Shown here: positions 22,780-32,813 of the stretch, in pieces
How the letters are laid out: each line of letters begins with the position of its first letter
Position numbering within the stretch: the first letter of the stretch is position 1
Program-made: the position numbers and the translations under genes
The notes under the pieces: generated by a model
Databases searched by the model: none
Seen by the model: the letters and a program-made list of their open reading frames with translations, nothing else
What the model was told of the DNA's origin: nothing
DNA from: Sparassis latifolia
Taxonomy: Eukaryota > Basidiomycota > Agaricomycetes > Polyporales > Sparassidaceae
Assembly: GCA_018466975.1 (NCBI GenBank)
Contig: JAENRS010000016.1
Location: 62,001-126,000 of the forward strand
DNA: 64,000 bases
Direction: 5' to 3'

Positions 22780-24060
22780 GACTGATCGCTGAGAACTACA
22801 CCTATGGCGGTGGGCCGATAGGTCTGAGCAAGAGGTGCCGCATGAGCAACGACTCGGCGTCGGAGCCCCCTTCTTCTGTGGTGTCCTTCGGCTCGTACGC
22901 TGATTTGCACACGTCCGCATCCTCGTCTACTTCGTGCTCTTCGGTTGACTTCGGGTACAATCCGTTCACTTCGTATGGTCTACTTCTTGGCTCGGGCAAC
23001 CAGGTGTGCATCCGCATGCTTCCGACCAATCCCATGCTTCCCCTGACCAATCTCCACGTTTCATACATCCGCCCATGCTTCCCCCCGACCAATCTCCATG
23101 TTTCATACATCCACCTATGCTACTCCCTGACGAATCATCCGGTATGTTCCTTCACCCACCCATGCTTCACCAAGACGACACGGACACGATACGAGCCCAG
23201 TTGACAACCTAGGGCAAGGCAAATAACTCAGCTATGCCCGGGCTAGTCAGATATTTCAGGCGACCCATGCTTATGGGCTCAGAAATATACCTATGGCGGT
23301 GGGCCGATGGCTGTATAATAGCCCCGTGGTGGTGGGCCGATCGCTCAGAACACTACCTATGGAGGTCGGCCCATCGCTCAGAACCCTACCTATGGGGTTG
23401 TGCCGATGGCTGTATAATAGCACCGTGGCGGTGGGCTGATCGCTCAGAAATATACCTATGGCGGTGGGCCCATCGCTCAGAACACTACCTATGGAGGTCG
23501 GCCCATCGCTCAGAACACTACCTATGGCGGTGGGCCGATGGCTGTATAATAGCACCGTGGCGGTGGGCCGATCGCTCAGAAATAATACCTATGGCGGTGG
23601 GCCGATCGCTCAGAACACTACCTATGGCGGTCAGCCCATCGCTCAGTACTACCATGGTGGCGGTGGGCCGATGGCTGTATAATAGCCCCGTGGCGGTGGG
23701 CCGATCGCTCAGAAATATACCTATGGCGGTAGGCCGATCGCTCAGAACACTACCTATGGTGGTCGGCCCATCGCTCAGTACTACCATGGTGGCGGTGGGC
23801 TGATGGCTGTATAATAGCACCGTGGCGATGGGCCGATCGCTCAGAACACTACCTATGGCAGTGGGCCGATGGCTGTATAATAGCCCCGTGGTGGTGGGCC
23901 GATCACTCAAAAATACACCTATGGCGGTGGGCCCATCACTCAGAACTATCACCGTGGCGGTGGGCCCATGCCTGTATAATAGTAGCATCATGGTGGTGGG
24001 CCGATCGCTCAGAAATACTCCTATGGCGGTGGGCCCATCGCTCCAGCATTCCCTTCATCG
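22780..24060 (+). repeat. Right subterminal array of GGCGGTGGGCC boxes (33-bp units)
   Basis: Roughly twenty units of 33 bp from 23280 to 24060, plus an isolated box near 22805. Two unit types interleave: one with GCTCAGAACACTACCTATGG and one with GGCTGTATAATAGC, both ending in GGCGGTGGGCCGATC. The core box is the reverse complement of the left-array box, as expected for mirrored ends. The long plus-strand ORFs (MAVGRSLRTLP..) are repeat artefacts. Confidence 0.85.
22806..23265. other. ~460-bp unrelated segment interrupting the right array
   Basis: Splits the first box (near 22805) from the main array. It contains a Ser-rich ORF (22842-23204, + strand) and three diverged copies of a ~45-bp unit with CATGCTTCC and TTTCATACATCC between about 23025 and 23165. 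No TIR or target duplication was recognised. It may be an insertion or an original part of the end. Confidence 0.4.
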
Positions 24061-24101
24061 CCATGAGCCGATCGCTGACAGCTCCTTACACAGACCGATG
24101 A

Positions 24102-24175
24102 GCCGACGTCCGCTGGCTGTCCAGTTCATGACAATGTCAGGGTAAATGGGAGTCCAGTTCACAAACATGACTGAA
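24102..24175 (-). repeat. Right terminal inverted repeat of the 20-kb element
   Basis: Reverse complement of the left repeat: begins GCCGACGTCCGCTGGC and ends AACATGACTGAA at 24175, followed by TGGGCTGAAC. The matching outermost base pairs fix the repeat at 4188/24175. Confidence 0.85.
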
Positions 24176-24189
24176 TGGGCTGAACGTAC

Positions 24190-24590
24190 ACGCTTGACGG
24201 TGGGCCCAGAGTAAAGTACCAAATACAGCCAAGAATCGGCCGACACGAGAACACTTGATCATTTGCCTTGTCGGTGGGCCGAGTCAAGTATGTCGATGTG
24301 CAACTTTGCCTACAGGCATGTATGCCTGTATCAACTGTCGGCCAAGTAGAAGATCTGAGGCCTTACTTCTGCAGGCCTCTGAGTGGGCCGAACCGAAAGT
24401 TTTCTAACGATGCTGCCTGGGCCATCCAACCTTCTCGTGTATGTGCAAACAGAGTCAATAAATGGGCCGACCAGAGGTAAAGATGTACACCACAGACGGC
24501 CCATCCAAGCAATGGGCATATGAGGGTCTCATCGGCCCACATTGGCTTGTGGAGAATCTGGGCACGCGTCACTGGTCGGCTTGTCCAGAT
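24190..24590. repeat. Diffuse GGGCC boxes outside the right inverted repeat
   Basis: About ten GGTGGGCC/GGGCCGA/CGGCCCA boxes occur every 35-65 bp (near 24198, 24235, 24273, 24339, 24382, 24418, 24463, 24497 and 24530). They resemble the KDZ arrays but are more diverged. They may be the eroded end of an older related element. Confidence 0.5.
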
Positions 24591-24883
24591 TCAGGGAGAT
24601 TTTTGCTGAATGGGGTCATCTTCTCAGGTATGCATGTCATGTTTGCATCTTCTACAAGCACACTTTGCTACATCATGCTTTTGGCAATTACCATGTACAA
24701 GCGCCTTTCTTGTGTCCACTGCACGCTTTGCCACCTCGGTTTTGGTAACTTATGGTTACGGTTGCCATTGCATCATAGTTACTGCCTCTTTCACCTATTG
24801 CTTTGATGCTTACCAGTGCTTTCATTCTCTGGTATGTGCTTTGATTTCTTCTTCCCCGTGCCGTTGAGCCTGCCACCCTGAGG

Positions 24884-24892
24884 TATATAAAG
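24884..24892 (+). promoter_or_regulatory. TATA box upstream of hAT gene
   Basis: TATATAAAG, 103 bp before the presumed hAT start codon at 24995, followed by a CT-rich leader (TTCAATCTCAATCATCC). Good position and context for a promoter. Confidence 0.55.
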
Positions 24893-24994
24893 CCCCATGC
24901 TACCCCGTCTTCAATCTCAATCATCCTGTTCCTCCAACTCTCACATACATAACCTACTCTCTATCTGAACACAAATTCCACTTCCATCTCAACC

Positions 24995-27900
24995 ATGGGC
25001 TCTAAGAAAAAGCCTCGTGCATCAGCAAGCCGAGCATCGGTCGCCTCAGCGGCCTCTTCGGTATCGTGAAAGGTGTCCAAGGTCACGAAGTCAGTCAAGG
25101 CTGGCGCAAAAGCACTCATGTGACCTCTCAAAAAGGCTCACTCTGCTCTTTCAAAGAGCAGAGTGAGCCTTCGATCTCACTCCTCATCTAGTGCAATGTC
25201 AATCAACGAGACCTCGAGCAAGCCTGTATCCGTTATCGACATTGACCTAGATGATGTCACTGAAGCGGCATCATCCCAGGTGGCTAATGATGAAGAATCA
25301 CCTGAAGCGGAACTTGGTATGCTCTGGCTTTCTTATTATCTTCCAAGCCATGCTCACCTATTCGAAGCTCGTCTGCAAGCTTCATGGCGCTCCCCGGTCT
25401 ACTCCTTCTTCAAACTTGCAGAGGTTTCAATTGACTACGATGACGAAGGCAGGAAGTACCACTTCTTCCCGTGTGCCGCTCGGCAGTGCAAGAACAAGTA
25501 CAAAGGCATGCGTCGCTACCAGGATTCCAAGGACAAGTCTTCAACATCAAACTTGAAGACTCATGCTATGAAGTGCTTTGGCACAGCAGCAGTGGCGGCC
25601 GCTATTCAAGGGAAGTCCGATACAGGCAAGGATGGGTCAATCTTTGCCGCCTTTGCGCGTCAAGGTCAGCATCCCGTTACAGTCTCACATTGCAATCACA
25701 GCAATGCCGAAGTCCGGTGCGTCACACTAATATGCCCTTTTATTTGCACTCACAATGCTGCAGGGCTCACCTTGTCAAGTGGCTCACGGAGAGCAATTGT
25801 CCAAGCACTATTGTGGAGGATCGCGAGTTCGTTGAACTCATGATGGCAGGTCGTCCAAATCTTGATATTCCCTCTCGCAGGACTGTGTCGCATGATATAC
25901 ATGCATCATTTGATTGATGTCGGGAACGGATCAAAAAACTGCTAAAGGTGCATTTGATATGAATTATTTTGCTCTTTGTGCACTGACGTGTACTTGCAGG
26001 AGCATCCGGGTAGACTTAATTTTGCAACCGATGCCTGGACTTCACCGAATCATCGTGCGTTCGTTGCCTGGACAGTCCATCTGGAATATGAAGGCCGCCT
26101 GCTGTCGTTTGTGTTAGATATCATCGAAGTTCCTGAAGTACGTTCCTCGGCTGTATTCACATATTGTTGTACTGACTCTGGGCGCTGTAGTCTCACACGG
26201 GGGATGCTCTCGGAAAAGCTTTTCATAATATGCTGGTTGACCTGGGCATTGAAGAGAGAGTGAGTCTTTCTGTTATGAATGTGCCTCAGCTTCTCGGGAA
26301 CTCATCACACTCCAGATACTTGCTTTTACCGGGGACAATGTGACATCAAACGACACTCAGCCACTAAGCTCGATGAGCTGCCAAATTCCTTTGAGGAAGC
26401 TAATCGGGTACGGTGCTTCAATCATACCCTCAATCTTGCGGTCAAATCGATTTTGAAGCCGTTCAATCACAAGATGAAGGACCAGGGGGCTTCTAGTGAG
26501 CCGAGCGATGAAAACAATGATGATGAACTGCCAGATCTCTTGTCAGACTCGGACGACAGCGACGATGGTGGCGACGATGAAGGGGAGTCATGGGACCTCA
26601 GCAACTTGGACGATCCTGAAGAAGTGGATGAACTGGAGGAGCTCGATGTTGAGGAGAAGAGTATACTTCTTGCAGACACTGCTGCAGTGCGATCAACATT
26701 AGTAAAGGTAAGTGCCTGTCTTCGATGTATAAGATTGTGTGTTTACCCTGAGGTGGACAGCTCTGGGGTCTTGCTTATGCAATCGTACACTCTACGACCA
26801 TCGCACTACCCGTGTGGTACAGAGCGTGCAAGGCTCATGGAGTCCCGGGCTGCCTCATCCCTCGCGACGTTGTTACGCGATGGAACTCCACCCACACTAT
26901 GATCGCGTTTGCACTCAAATACTGTCATCCTATCGATGATATCACGGGCAACAAGGCACTCAAGCTACGCAAGTATGAGCTTGACAACAATGACTGGAGG
27001 ATCCTGGAAGACCTTGTTCACGTCTTAGAGGTGTGCTGATGCTCCGTAATCTTGGCATTTCACATGTACTAAGTAGTATTGTAGAAATTCAAAAAAGCGA
27101 CATTGTTTTACTCACAAGATGCCGTCGTAACCATCGCCAATGTTATACCAAGTATGGATACCATCGACGAAATGCTTAAACCCGGGATAGGTTCACGAAC
27201 ATACCATCCTGCGATTCAGGCCGCTATGAAGCTCGGAAAGGCGACCATGAACAGGTATTATTCGAAGACCGACCTTTCGAATGTTTACAGGATCGCCATG
27301 GGTACGCTTCTCATCCATGACTCGACCTATGCCAGCTAACATATTCGTGATAGTGCTCCACCCAGGCCTTAAGTTAGAATACTTCCATCAGCATGCATGG
27401 GAGGCCGATTGGATTGAGGAAGCAAAACAGCTGACACACGAAGAATACCATAAGCATTATGAGAAGAACACTGATGGCGCACAAGGTGACGCTCACAATG
27501 AAGCCGTGGTAAGCCCGTATTTCTTCCGCATTAATCCGCGAGCTCAACGTATTTTATCCAGGCTTCTGACGACGAATTTGGTGATTTCGCTAACATCTCA
27601 GTCACCATGAAGCCCTCTGCAAGGAACGAACTAGAAGAATACCTTGCGGCTCCCCTCGAGAAGGTCAGGGATCTGCTGCGGTGGTGGTGGGATTCTCGGA
27701 AGGCTTACCCGCACCTTCATCGCATGGCTCTCGATTATCTCTCTGTGCCCGGTGAGTCTTTCTCTGTCTTAATATCATAGAGATGATACTCATTCCAATG
27801 TATAGCTACCTCCACCATGGTTGAACACGCATTCTCACAAGGACAGCAATTGCTACATTTCACTCGGAACAGACTTTTCTCCAAAATCCATTCATGCTGT

Positions 27901-28021
27901 GCTTTGCCTTGGCTCTTGGGGTAGATCAGAGTTACTGCATATCGCTGATCTTATAGCTGCAGTGAACACGAAGAAGCGCAAGTGGGCTGTTGTAGAAGAG
28001 GAGGTGGACGAGCAGGTGTAG
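24995..28021 (+). pseudogene. hAT-superfamily transposase, inactivated
   Basis: Homology starts at MGSKKKPRASASRASVASAA. It runs through a BED-type zinc finger (YHFFPCAARQC .. TSNLKTHAMKC), ATDAWTSPNHRAFVAW, a GDNVTSND block and VRCFNHTLNLAVKS. An acidic insert, RWNSTHTMIAFALKY and the dimerisation region MVEHAFSQGQQLLHFTRNR follow, ending at VEEEVDEQV. About nine exons with short introns can be followed. It is broken by in-frame TGA codons at 25067, 25121 and 25915, all where arginine is expected, and by a frameshift near 27885 in a CCAAAATCC run, after which the frame continues as AVLCLGSWGRSELL. No clear hAT terminal repeats were found at its flanks. Confidence 0.85.
25134..25170. repeat. 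Perfect 17-bp-arm palindrome in hAT coding sequence
   Basis: Arm AGGCTCACTCTGCTCTT, 3-nt spacer, then its exact reverse complement. It lies inside the reading frame and would make a very stable hairpin in RNA or single-stranded DNA. Confidence 0.9.
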
Positions 28022-28269
28022 TAGCTCACAGATGCAGATTGTTATATTTTATTGTAGATGAAGAATAGTATATTGCTGCAGCCAATACATTTGGAATTGG
28101 AAAGATTATGGTTATCTCGTTACGTCGTACAGCCTTCAAGTTCGTATGTATGAGTCCTCCGTTTGCGCGCACTCCATCGTCTGGCCACCTGTCATCCACT
28201 ACGCAATCTCTATCACATAGCCCCTTCCCCTGCCCTGTCCTTGCTGTGAGCTACCCTCGCGCCCCCACA

Positions 28270-28510
28270 GCCATCTTTGAAAACTACGTCGCCGAAATCC
28301 GCCTCGATGGCAAGCCCATGCAGCTCGCACCATGGGACACTGCATGCATCCCCATCTTCTTCTTTCCACCCGCTCCGCCAGCTTATTGTTTGCAGTGGCC
28401 AGGAAAAGTACCAGCGGCTACGGCCAATGTCTTATTCAAAATCCTGCGTCATCTTCATCGCCTTCATCATCGACACCCCCGATTCACTCAGGCATACCTC
28501 TAGGATCTGA
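28270..28510 (+). pseudogene. Rho3-like small GTPase fragment
   Basis: One frame reads FENYVAEIRLDGKPMQLAPWDTA, which covers the switch I / effector region and the start of the DTAG motif. After an intron-like stretch ending TTTGCAG at about 28390, another frame reads GQEKYQRLRPMSYSKS and FIIDTPDSL. Both fit the Rho3 type of Rho GTPases (known pattern DTAGQEEYERLRPLSYSKS). The P-loop exon is missing, LALWDTAG is altered to LAPWDTAC, and the 3' half is lost after DSL with a stop at 28510. The remaining intron shows that it is a genomic duplicate, not a retrocopy. Confidence 0.75.
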
Positions 28511-30097
28511 TGCACTCCCCACCATGCTTCCATCTCTGGGATGTTAGAACATTCAGACCAAAAGCACGTTGCTGAGGGAGACAGGTGCATCATGTCAAGG
28601 GTACAGCCCAATTGCCAGCTGAAGGCGTGCCCGCAACGTGTAGGGCTCTGCCAAGGCTTTCTGTAATTATCCTCTGAGGCTCATCGACAAGGATTAAGGC
28701 TAAATTGTCGTCGTTTGTGACATTGACAATGAGACTTGTGTTGCAAACTTGGTATGGAGCGAGCGTTCCACCTTCCCGGCATCTTCATCCTCTTCTGCTC
28801 GTTCGTGTTACTATTCCTCATTTCTGTCTCCCTCCCGTTCATTGACCCGCTCGACTATGTGCGTGTGTACATCTACAATGGCATCGTCACAACTACAGCA
28901 AATGGGACTGCCATCTCCGAAATTCGTGTGTGTGCTTCATCGAGGTGCAGTTCATTTACGCGCTCACCGTTTAGGTCATTACAGTTCGGGTTGTGGTGTA
29001 TGGGGAAATATCACGGAAGGTCGGGGCACTGAGAACCTGCAGGGCTAACTGCCGGTACGAGATGGTGTCCGGACACCGTGTATGCTCGTCCGCAGGTATG
29101 TTGGAATATCGCCTCCCACTCCTGCGCAGAACCTTTTAACACTTCCCAGCAGACAGATACACTACGACGCTTTGCACCAATGGCGGGGCTAGCGAGGTGA
29201 CCGTTGGATCCTCCTGGACATGTGGGCTCGTTACGCACCCCATTGGTGAGCAGTCCGCTCACTGAGCCCTTGCACCCACATACCGCCTACCTTAGCCCAG
29301 TGACAGGTGTGTCCCTTCTCGCGCTGCTCTTGTCATTTTTCACACATCCCACCATCACCTTCCTGATGTACGTCCTCGCGTTCCTGATGTACGTCCTCGC
29401 GTTCCTGATGTACGTCCTCGCGTTCCTGATGTACGTCCTCGCGTTCCTGATGTACGTCCTCGCGTTCCTGATGTACGTCCTCGCGTTCCTGATGTACGTC
29501 CTCGCGTTCCTGATGTACGTCCTCGCGTTTCTCACATTTCTCATTGCGCTCGTCGCGTTCTTCGCCGATGTTGCACTCTAGGAGGTGAACCTCCTGCGAT
29601 CCATATCACGCTCGCCAGATTCCCCACTCTTTCGCTCCCTGTTACCCCTGAAGGCGGTGAGAGTCTGCAGCTGGAAGAGTGGCGACGACCAAAGGCCCTC
29701 ACGTTCTGCATGCACTCTATTCATCTTTGTCTTCATGACTTATGACGATTCGTGCAGTGTGCGCAGCATTCGCGCTTGGCCGACACTCCATGCCATTCCT
29801 GATGTTGATCCTGCACTCGCACTTTTCTCAGAAGAGCTTATCCCTCGCGCGCAGGATTCGTCAAGTCTGTGTATTCCTGGTTACTGGATTGTGCATTCTG
29901 CACCAGGCCGGAAGATGATCTACTTCCTGTGCAGCGACAGTGCAAGTCCAGCAGTCTCACAGCTGTGGCTTTCTCGACCAACGTCATTGAGCGGCCAATT
30001 CTCTTGTCATCTATGATCACAAGTGACCCGCTGATGTCTCCATCTTGCATTATGCCATGACATATATTTGAATTCCCTGTATATAACAATTTTCTAG
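28511..30097. other. No recognised gene; contains a 21-bp minisatellite
   Basis: Several short plus-strand ORFs with no recognisable domain. The only clear structure is the 21-bp tandem repeat at 29361-29531. The sequence mix (partial exon-like pieces with GT/AG sites) could be further duplicated gene debris next to the Rho3 fragment. Confidence 0.35.
29361..29531 (+). repeat. 21-bp tandem repeat, about 8 copies
   Basis: Near-perfect copies of a unit containing CTGATGTACGTCCTCGCG. Because 21 is a multiple of three, both strands stay open: MYVLAFL repeated on the plus strand, RNARTYI on the minus. Almost no divergence, so the expansion is recent. Confidence 0.95.
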
Positions 30098-30235
30098 TGT
30101 TGGACCCATGGTGCAGCCCGCGGTAATAAAACCCGCGGTGACTTGGACAACCCGCCGGTGTATGCCCGCGGGTCTAAACCCTTACCCGCACGAGGGTCGG
30201 TGTTGCGGGTGGCGGGTGCAGTGTCACTGGTGTGA
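30098..30235 (+). other. CCCGCGG-rich terminus resembling a hAT element end
   Basis: Begins TAGTGTTGGACCC, then several CCCGCGG / CCCGCCGG / GCGGGT motifs within 130 bp. hAT termini commonly start TAG/CAG and carry such subterminal GCGGG runs. The mirror terminus was not found, so this is a weak call. Confidence 0.3.
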
Positions 30236-30364
30236 CTCGTGTCCATCCCTACTTTGGCGTCGAGGGGCATCCACTTTAGCAGCAGATGCATGTCCTTTCG
30301 GCCTGCGTATGACTCCGTGAGATGGGCGGCTCTGAAAGACAGGTGAGGGCTGGACAGGAACACT

Positions 30365-31154
30365 TCATTCATCCTCGTCCTCATCATCGTCCTCGTCCTT
30401 GTCCTCATCCTCATTCTCATTCTTGTCCTCCTCCTTGCCCTCCTCCTCAACATCTGACACAGGTGTATAGCTCTGCAGCTGGTGGATTGTCTCCTCCAAT
30501 TCCTCGTCGGTATTCTCCAATTCATCAGTCTCCTCTGACTCGTCATTGGACAGAGGTGGGCTACCTGTGCGATCGCGATTTACTACGAACATGTCACCTC
30601 GGTCCGAGTCGTCATCCAGAATCTCCCCCTTCAACTGACCAGCTTCATCGGCATCTTCATACGAACCTCTATGCGCAAGGCTCCCCCTGTCCTCTCTGCT
30701 TCCCCTCGACTGGAACTGCTTCCAATCATCCACATCCATCATCTCATCCACACTCGGAGTTGATTGCGACATAGCATCTTCTTGGGGGGTCATGTGAGGC
30801 ATCGGCGAACGCACGGTAGAGTCTGTCATCAACATATCAAACGAAATGTTGCTTACTTGACAAACGTTTTCACTATTAGAAACATAGAAACATACCAGGT
30901 CTGTCCTTTTGCGAAGTTCAGCCAGGGGAGTAAGCTGGTGGCGCAGATCTACAGTATGAGATGCCTCCCCCGATCGGTTGATCGGCCGGATCGAGATTGA
31001 AAGCTTAATGCCGGTCCTGGCTTGTACCCACGGTTGCAAGATCCTCCGAGATTGAGTGCAGATTGGAGGTAGATTGCCTGACACTAGACTGTGGGGTAGA
31101 GGTCTGATGGGCAGGCTGAGCAGACTGTGCGCGCTTCCTGGACTGGCTGTGCAT
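30365..31154 (-). CDS. Acidic hypothetical protein
   Basis: A probable gene starting at 31154 (MHSQSRKRAQSAQP). A 79-nt intron at 30949-31027 joins the first exon to LRHQLTPLAELRKRTD in frame. The following 73-nt stretch (30823-30895) looks like an intron but removing it shifts the frame, while reading through stays open. The C-terminal 150 residues are strongly acidic and end in a run of alternating Glu and Asp. No domain recognised. It may belong to the adjacent decayed KDZ element or to the element whose terminus is at 30098. Confidence 0.4.
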
Positions 31155-32813
31155 GGTAGAATATACAAAAGCAGTAAAATAGATGTCTGAGAATAAGCAG
31201 GAGAGGCTCAGCAACTGAAATATAGCAGAGATCAGACAGCAAGGATAGAGCAAGAGAGAAAGAGAGAGATAGATCAGATTATAGTGATTGCAATCAAAAG
31301 GACTTGTGCGCGCGAGCCCATGGAGATCACGTGATATGCTTGGAGGGCCGGACTTCCCGAAATCTAGTGGACAGTGGCTGAAATTTGATCGGAGTCCGAA
31401 AATCGTCCAAATATAGCAATATTCCAGCCACCAGTGTACACCTTCTGCATATGGAAGGTGCTTGACGTGTCTGGTGTCTGGGGCACATGACCAAACAAAC
31501 ATGGCCAAATAGTTGGTTTTATGAGCTGGCGCAACTTCCTCTCTCTCTTCCTTCTCTACCACCACCATCCTCTTCCAGCAAGCTGGCCACAAGTGGCTGA
31601 GCTTTGTTGCTGCATGTTGCCATGGGCATGCAGTGTCAAGGCTCAGTTATTTGCGCGTGCCTTTGTAAGGTAACTGTTTCTTTTCCTGTAGATAGTATTA
31701 TGTAATATGCACTTTACTGACATCATCCCATGGCTGGTCTTTGGCCAGTCATGGGGTACATGTGGGTTTTGAGGGATCACTGGGCATGCGGCGGCAAGCT
31801 GCAGAGGGCTCTGCGTTGTGGGGGTGACCCATTCGTGTCCCTCACCTGGTACTTGAGATTTGGGGGATCACTGGGCATGCGGCGGCGAGCTGCAGAGGGC
31901 TCTGCGTTGTGGGGGTGACCCACTTGCGCCTCTCACCCGGTATATATGGGAATTGGGGGATTTTGCACTTCGGTGCCAATGTGCTTCAGCGTACTTGCGT
32001 CTAGGCGCATATGTGCTCTGCACATTACATTGTCGCCGGCCATCAGCCTTGTGCTGTGCGAGTCGTGCATGGAGCCGCCATTGGCCTGCTCCACAAGGTC
32101 AGTCTTTTTTACTTGTTTGTTTCTTTTTGCATGGTATGGTGCGAGTACAGGAAGTGTAAGAAAGATGTGGTAAGTACTCCACAGCACGTCATACAGATAC
32201 TGACAAGGGTTCTTCAGCATATGGTGGGTTTTATGGCAGTGGTGAAGACCAGGCCAAATTCTATAGTGGATTGAAAGAACCAGTGAGTTTTTTTCCTTGC
32301 ATTTTGAAGAATACTGACCTCTTGATGTTTCCACAGCCTCTTACACATGTACTAAAAATTGACGACGGTCACTGCAGCGTGAGCAATGCAGCGCGCAAGG
32401 TGAGCATTTTCTAATATTTTCCGACTGTTTTCTGACTTCCTCTTGGTGTTTTTCAGATTGTATTTGTACTTTCCTTGTAGTCTATTTTCTTTCATTTTTC
32501 CCTTCTTCCTGGTGCTTGTGGCGAATGAGGGAGGGCCCGCCCTCAGTCATCACAAGTCACCTTTTGTTTTCCATCTTTGTAGTTAGAAAAAATTGTAATA
32601 CTTGAGTTTGTATCCATGAAGCATGAATAAGGCGAAGCCATGCCGGTATGCCGGACGATGCACGGGCGCTTAAGTCACGTGATCACATCACGCGCCACTG
32701 TGTGCACTTTTTGAACCCTTGGCCCTGCCCAAATTTCCATCTTGCCTCTTCCCACCATCTGCTACAACAGCAATTCCAGTACTTTCATCCTTTCAAAAGC
32801 CCTACTATCAACC
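31155..32813. other. Intergenic: 91-bp tandem duplication and exon-like pieces
   Basis: No supportable large gene. It contains the repeat at 31774-31955. Between 31960 and 32480 there is a series of GTAAGT/GTGAGT..AG intron-like segments joining short open stretches (YGGFYGSGEDQAKFYSGLKEP, then LTHVLKIDDGHCS), which might be a small spliced gene or non-coding RNA. Confidence 0.3.
31774..31955 (+). repeat. 91-bp tandem duplication
   Basis: GGATCACTGGGCATGCGGCGGC begins at 31774 and again at 31865 in two near-identical 91-bp copies. Each contains GGGGGTGACCCA and a CTCACC segment. Confidence 0.85.

Noticed and set aside
23234..23803. 189-codon ORF of repeated MAVGRSLRTLP units
   Set aside because: Translation of the 33-bp array; no gene structure or start context.
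23280..24060. CRISPR-like regular 33-bp repeats
   Set aside because: Units are contiguous without unique spacers, the genome is fungal, and the box matches the other transposon end; it is a subterminal array.
30365..31154. Intron at 30823-30895 of the acidic gene
   Set aside because: It has good splice signals, but removing its 73 nt shifts the frame into early stops, while reading through stays open.
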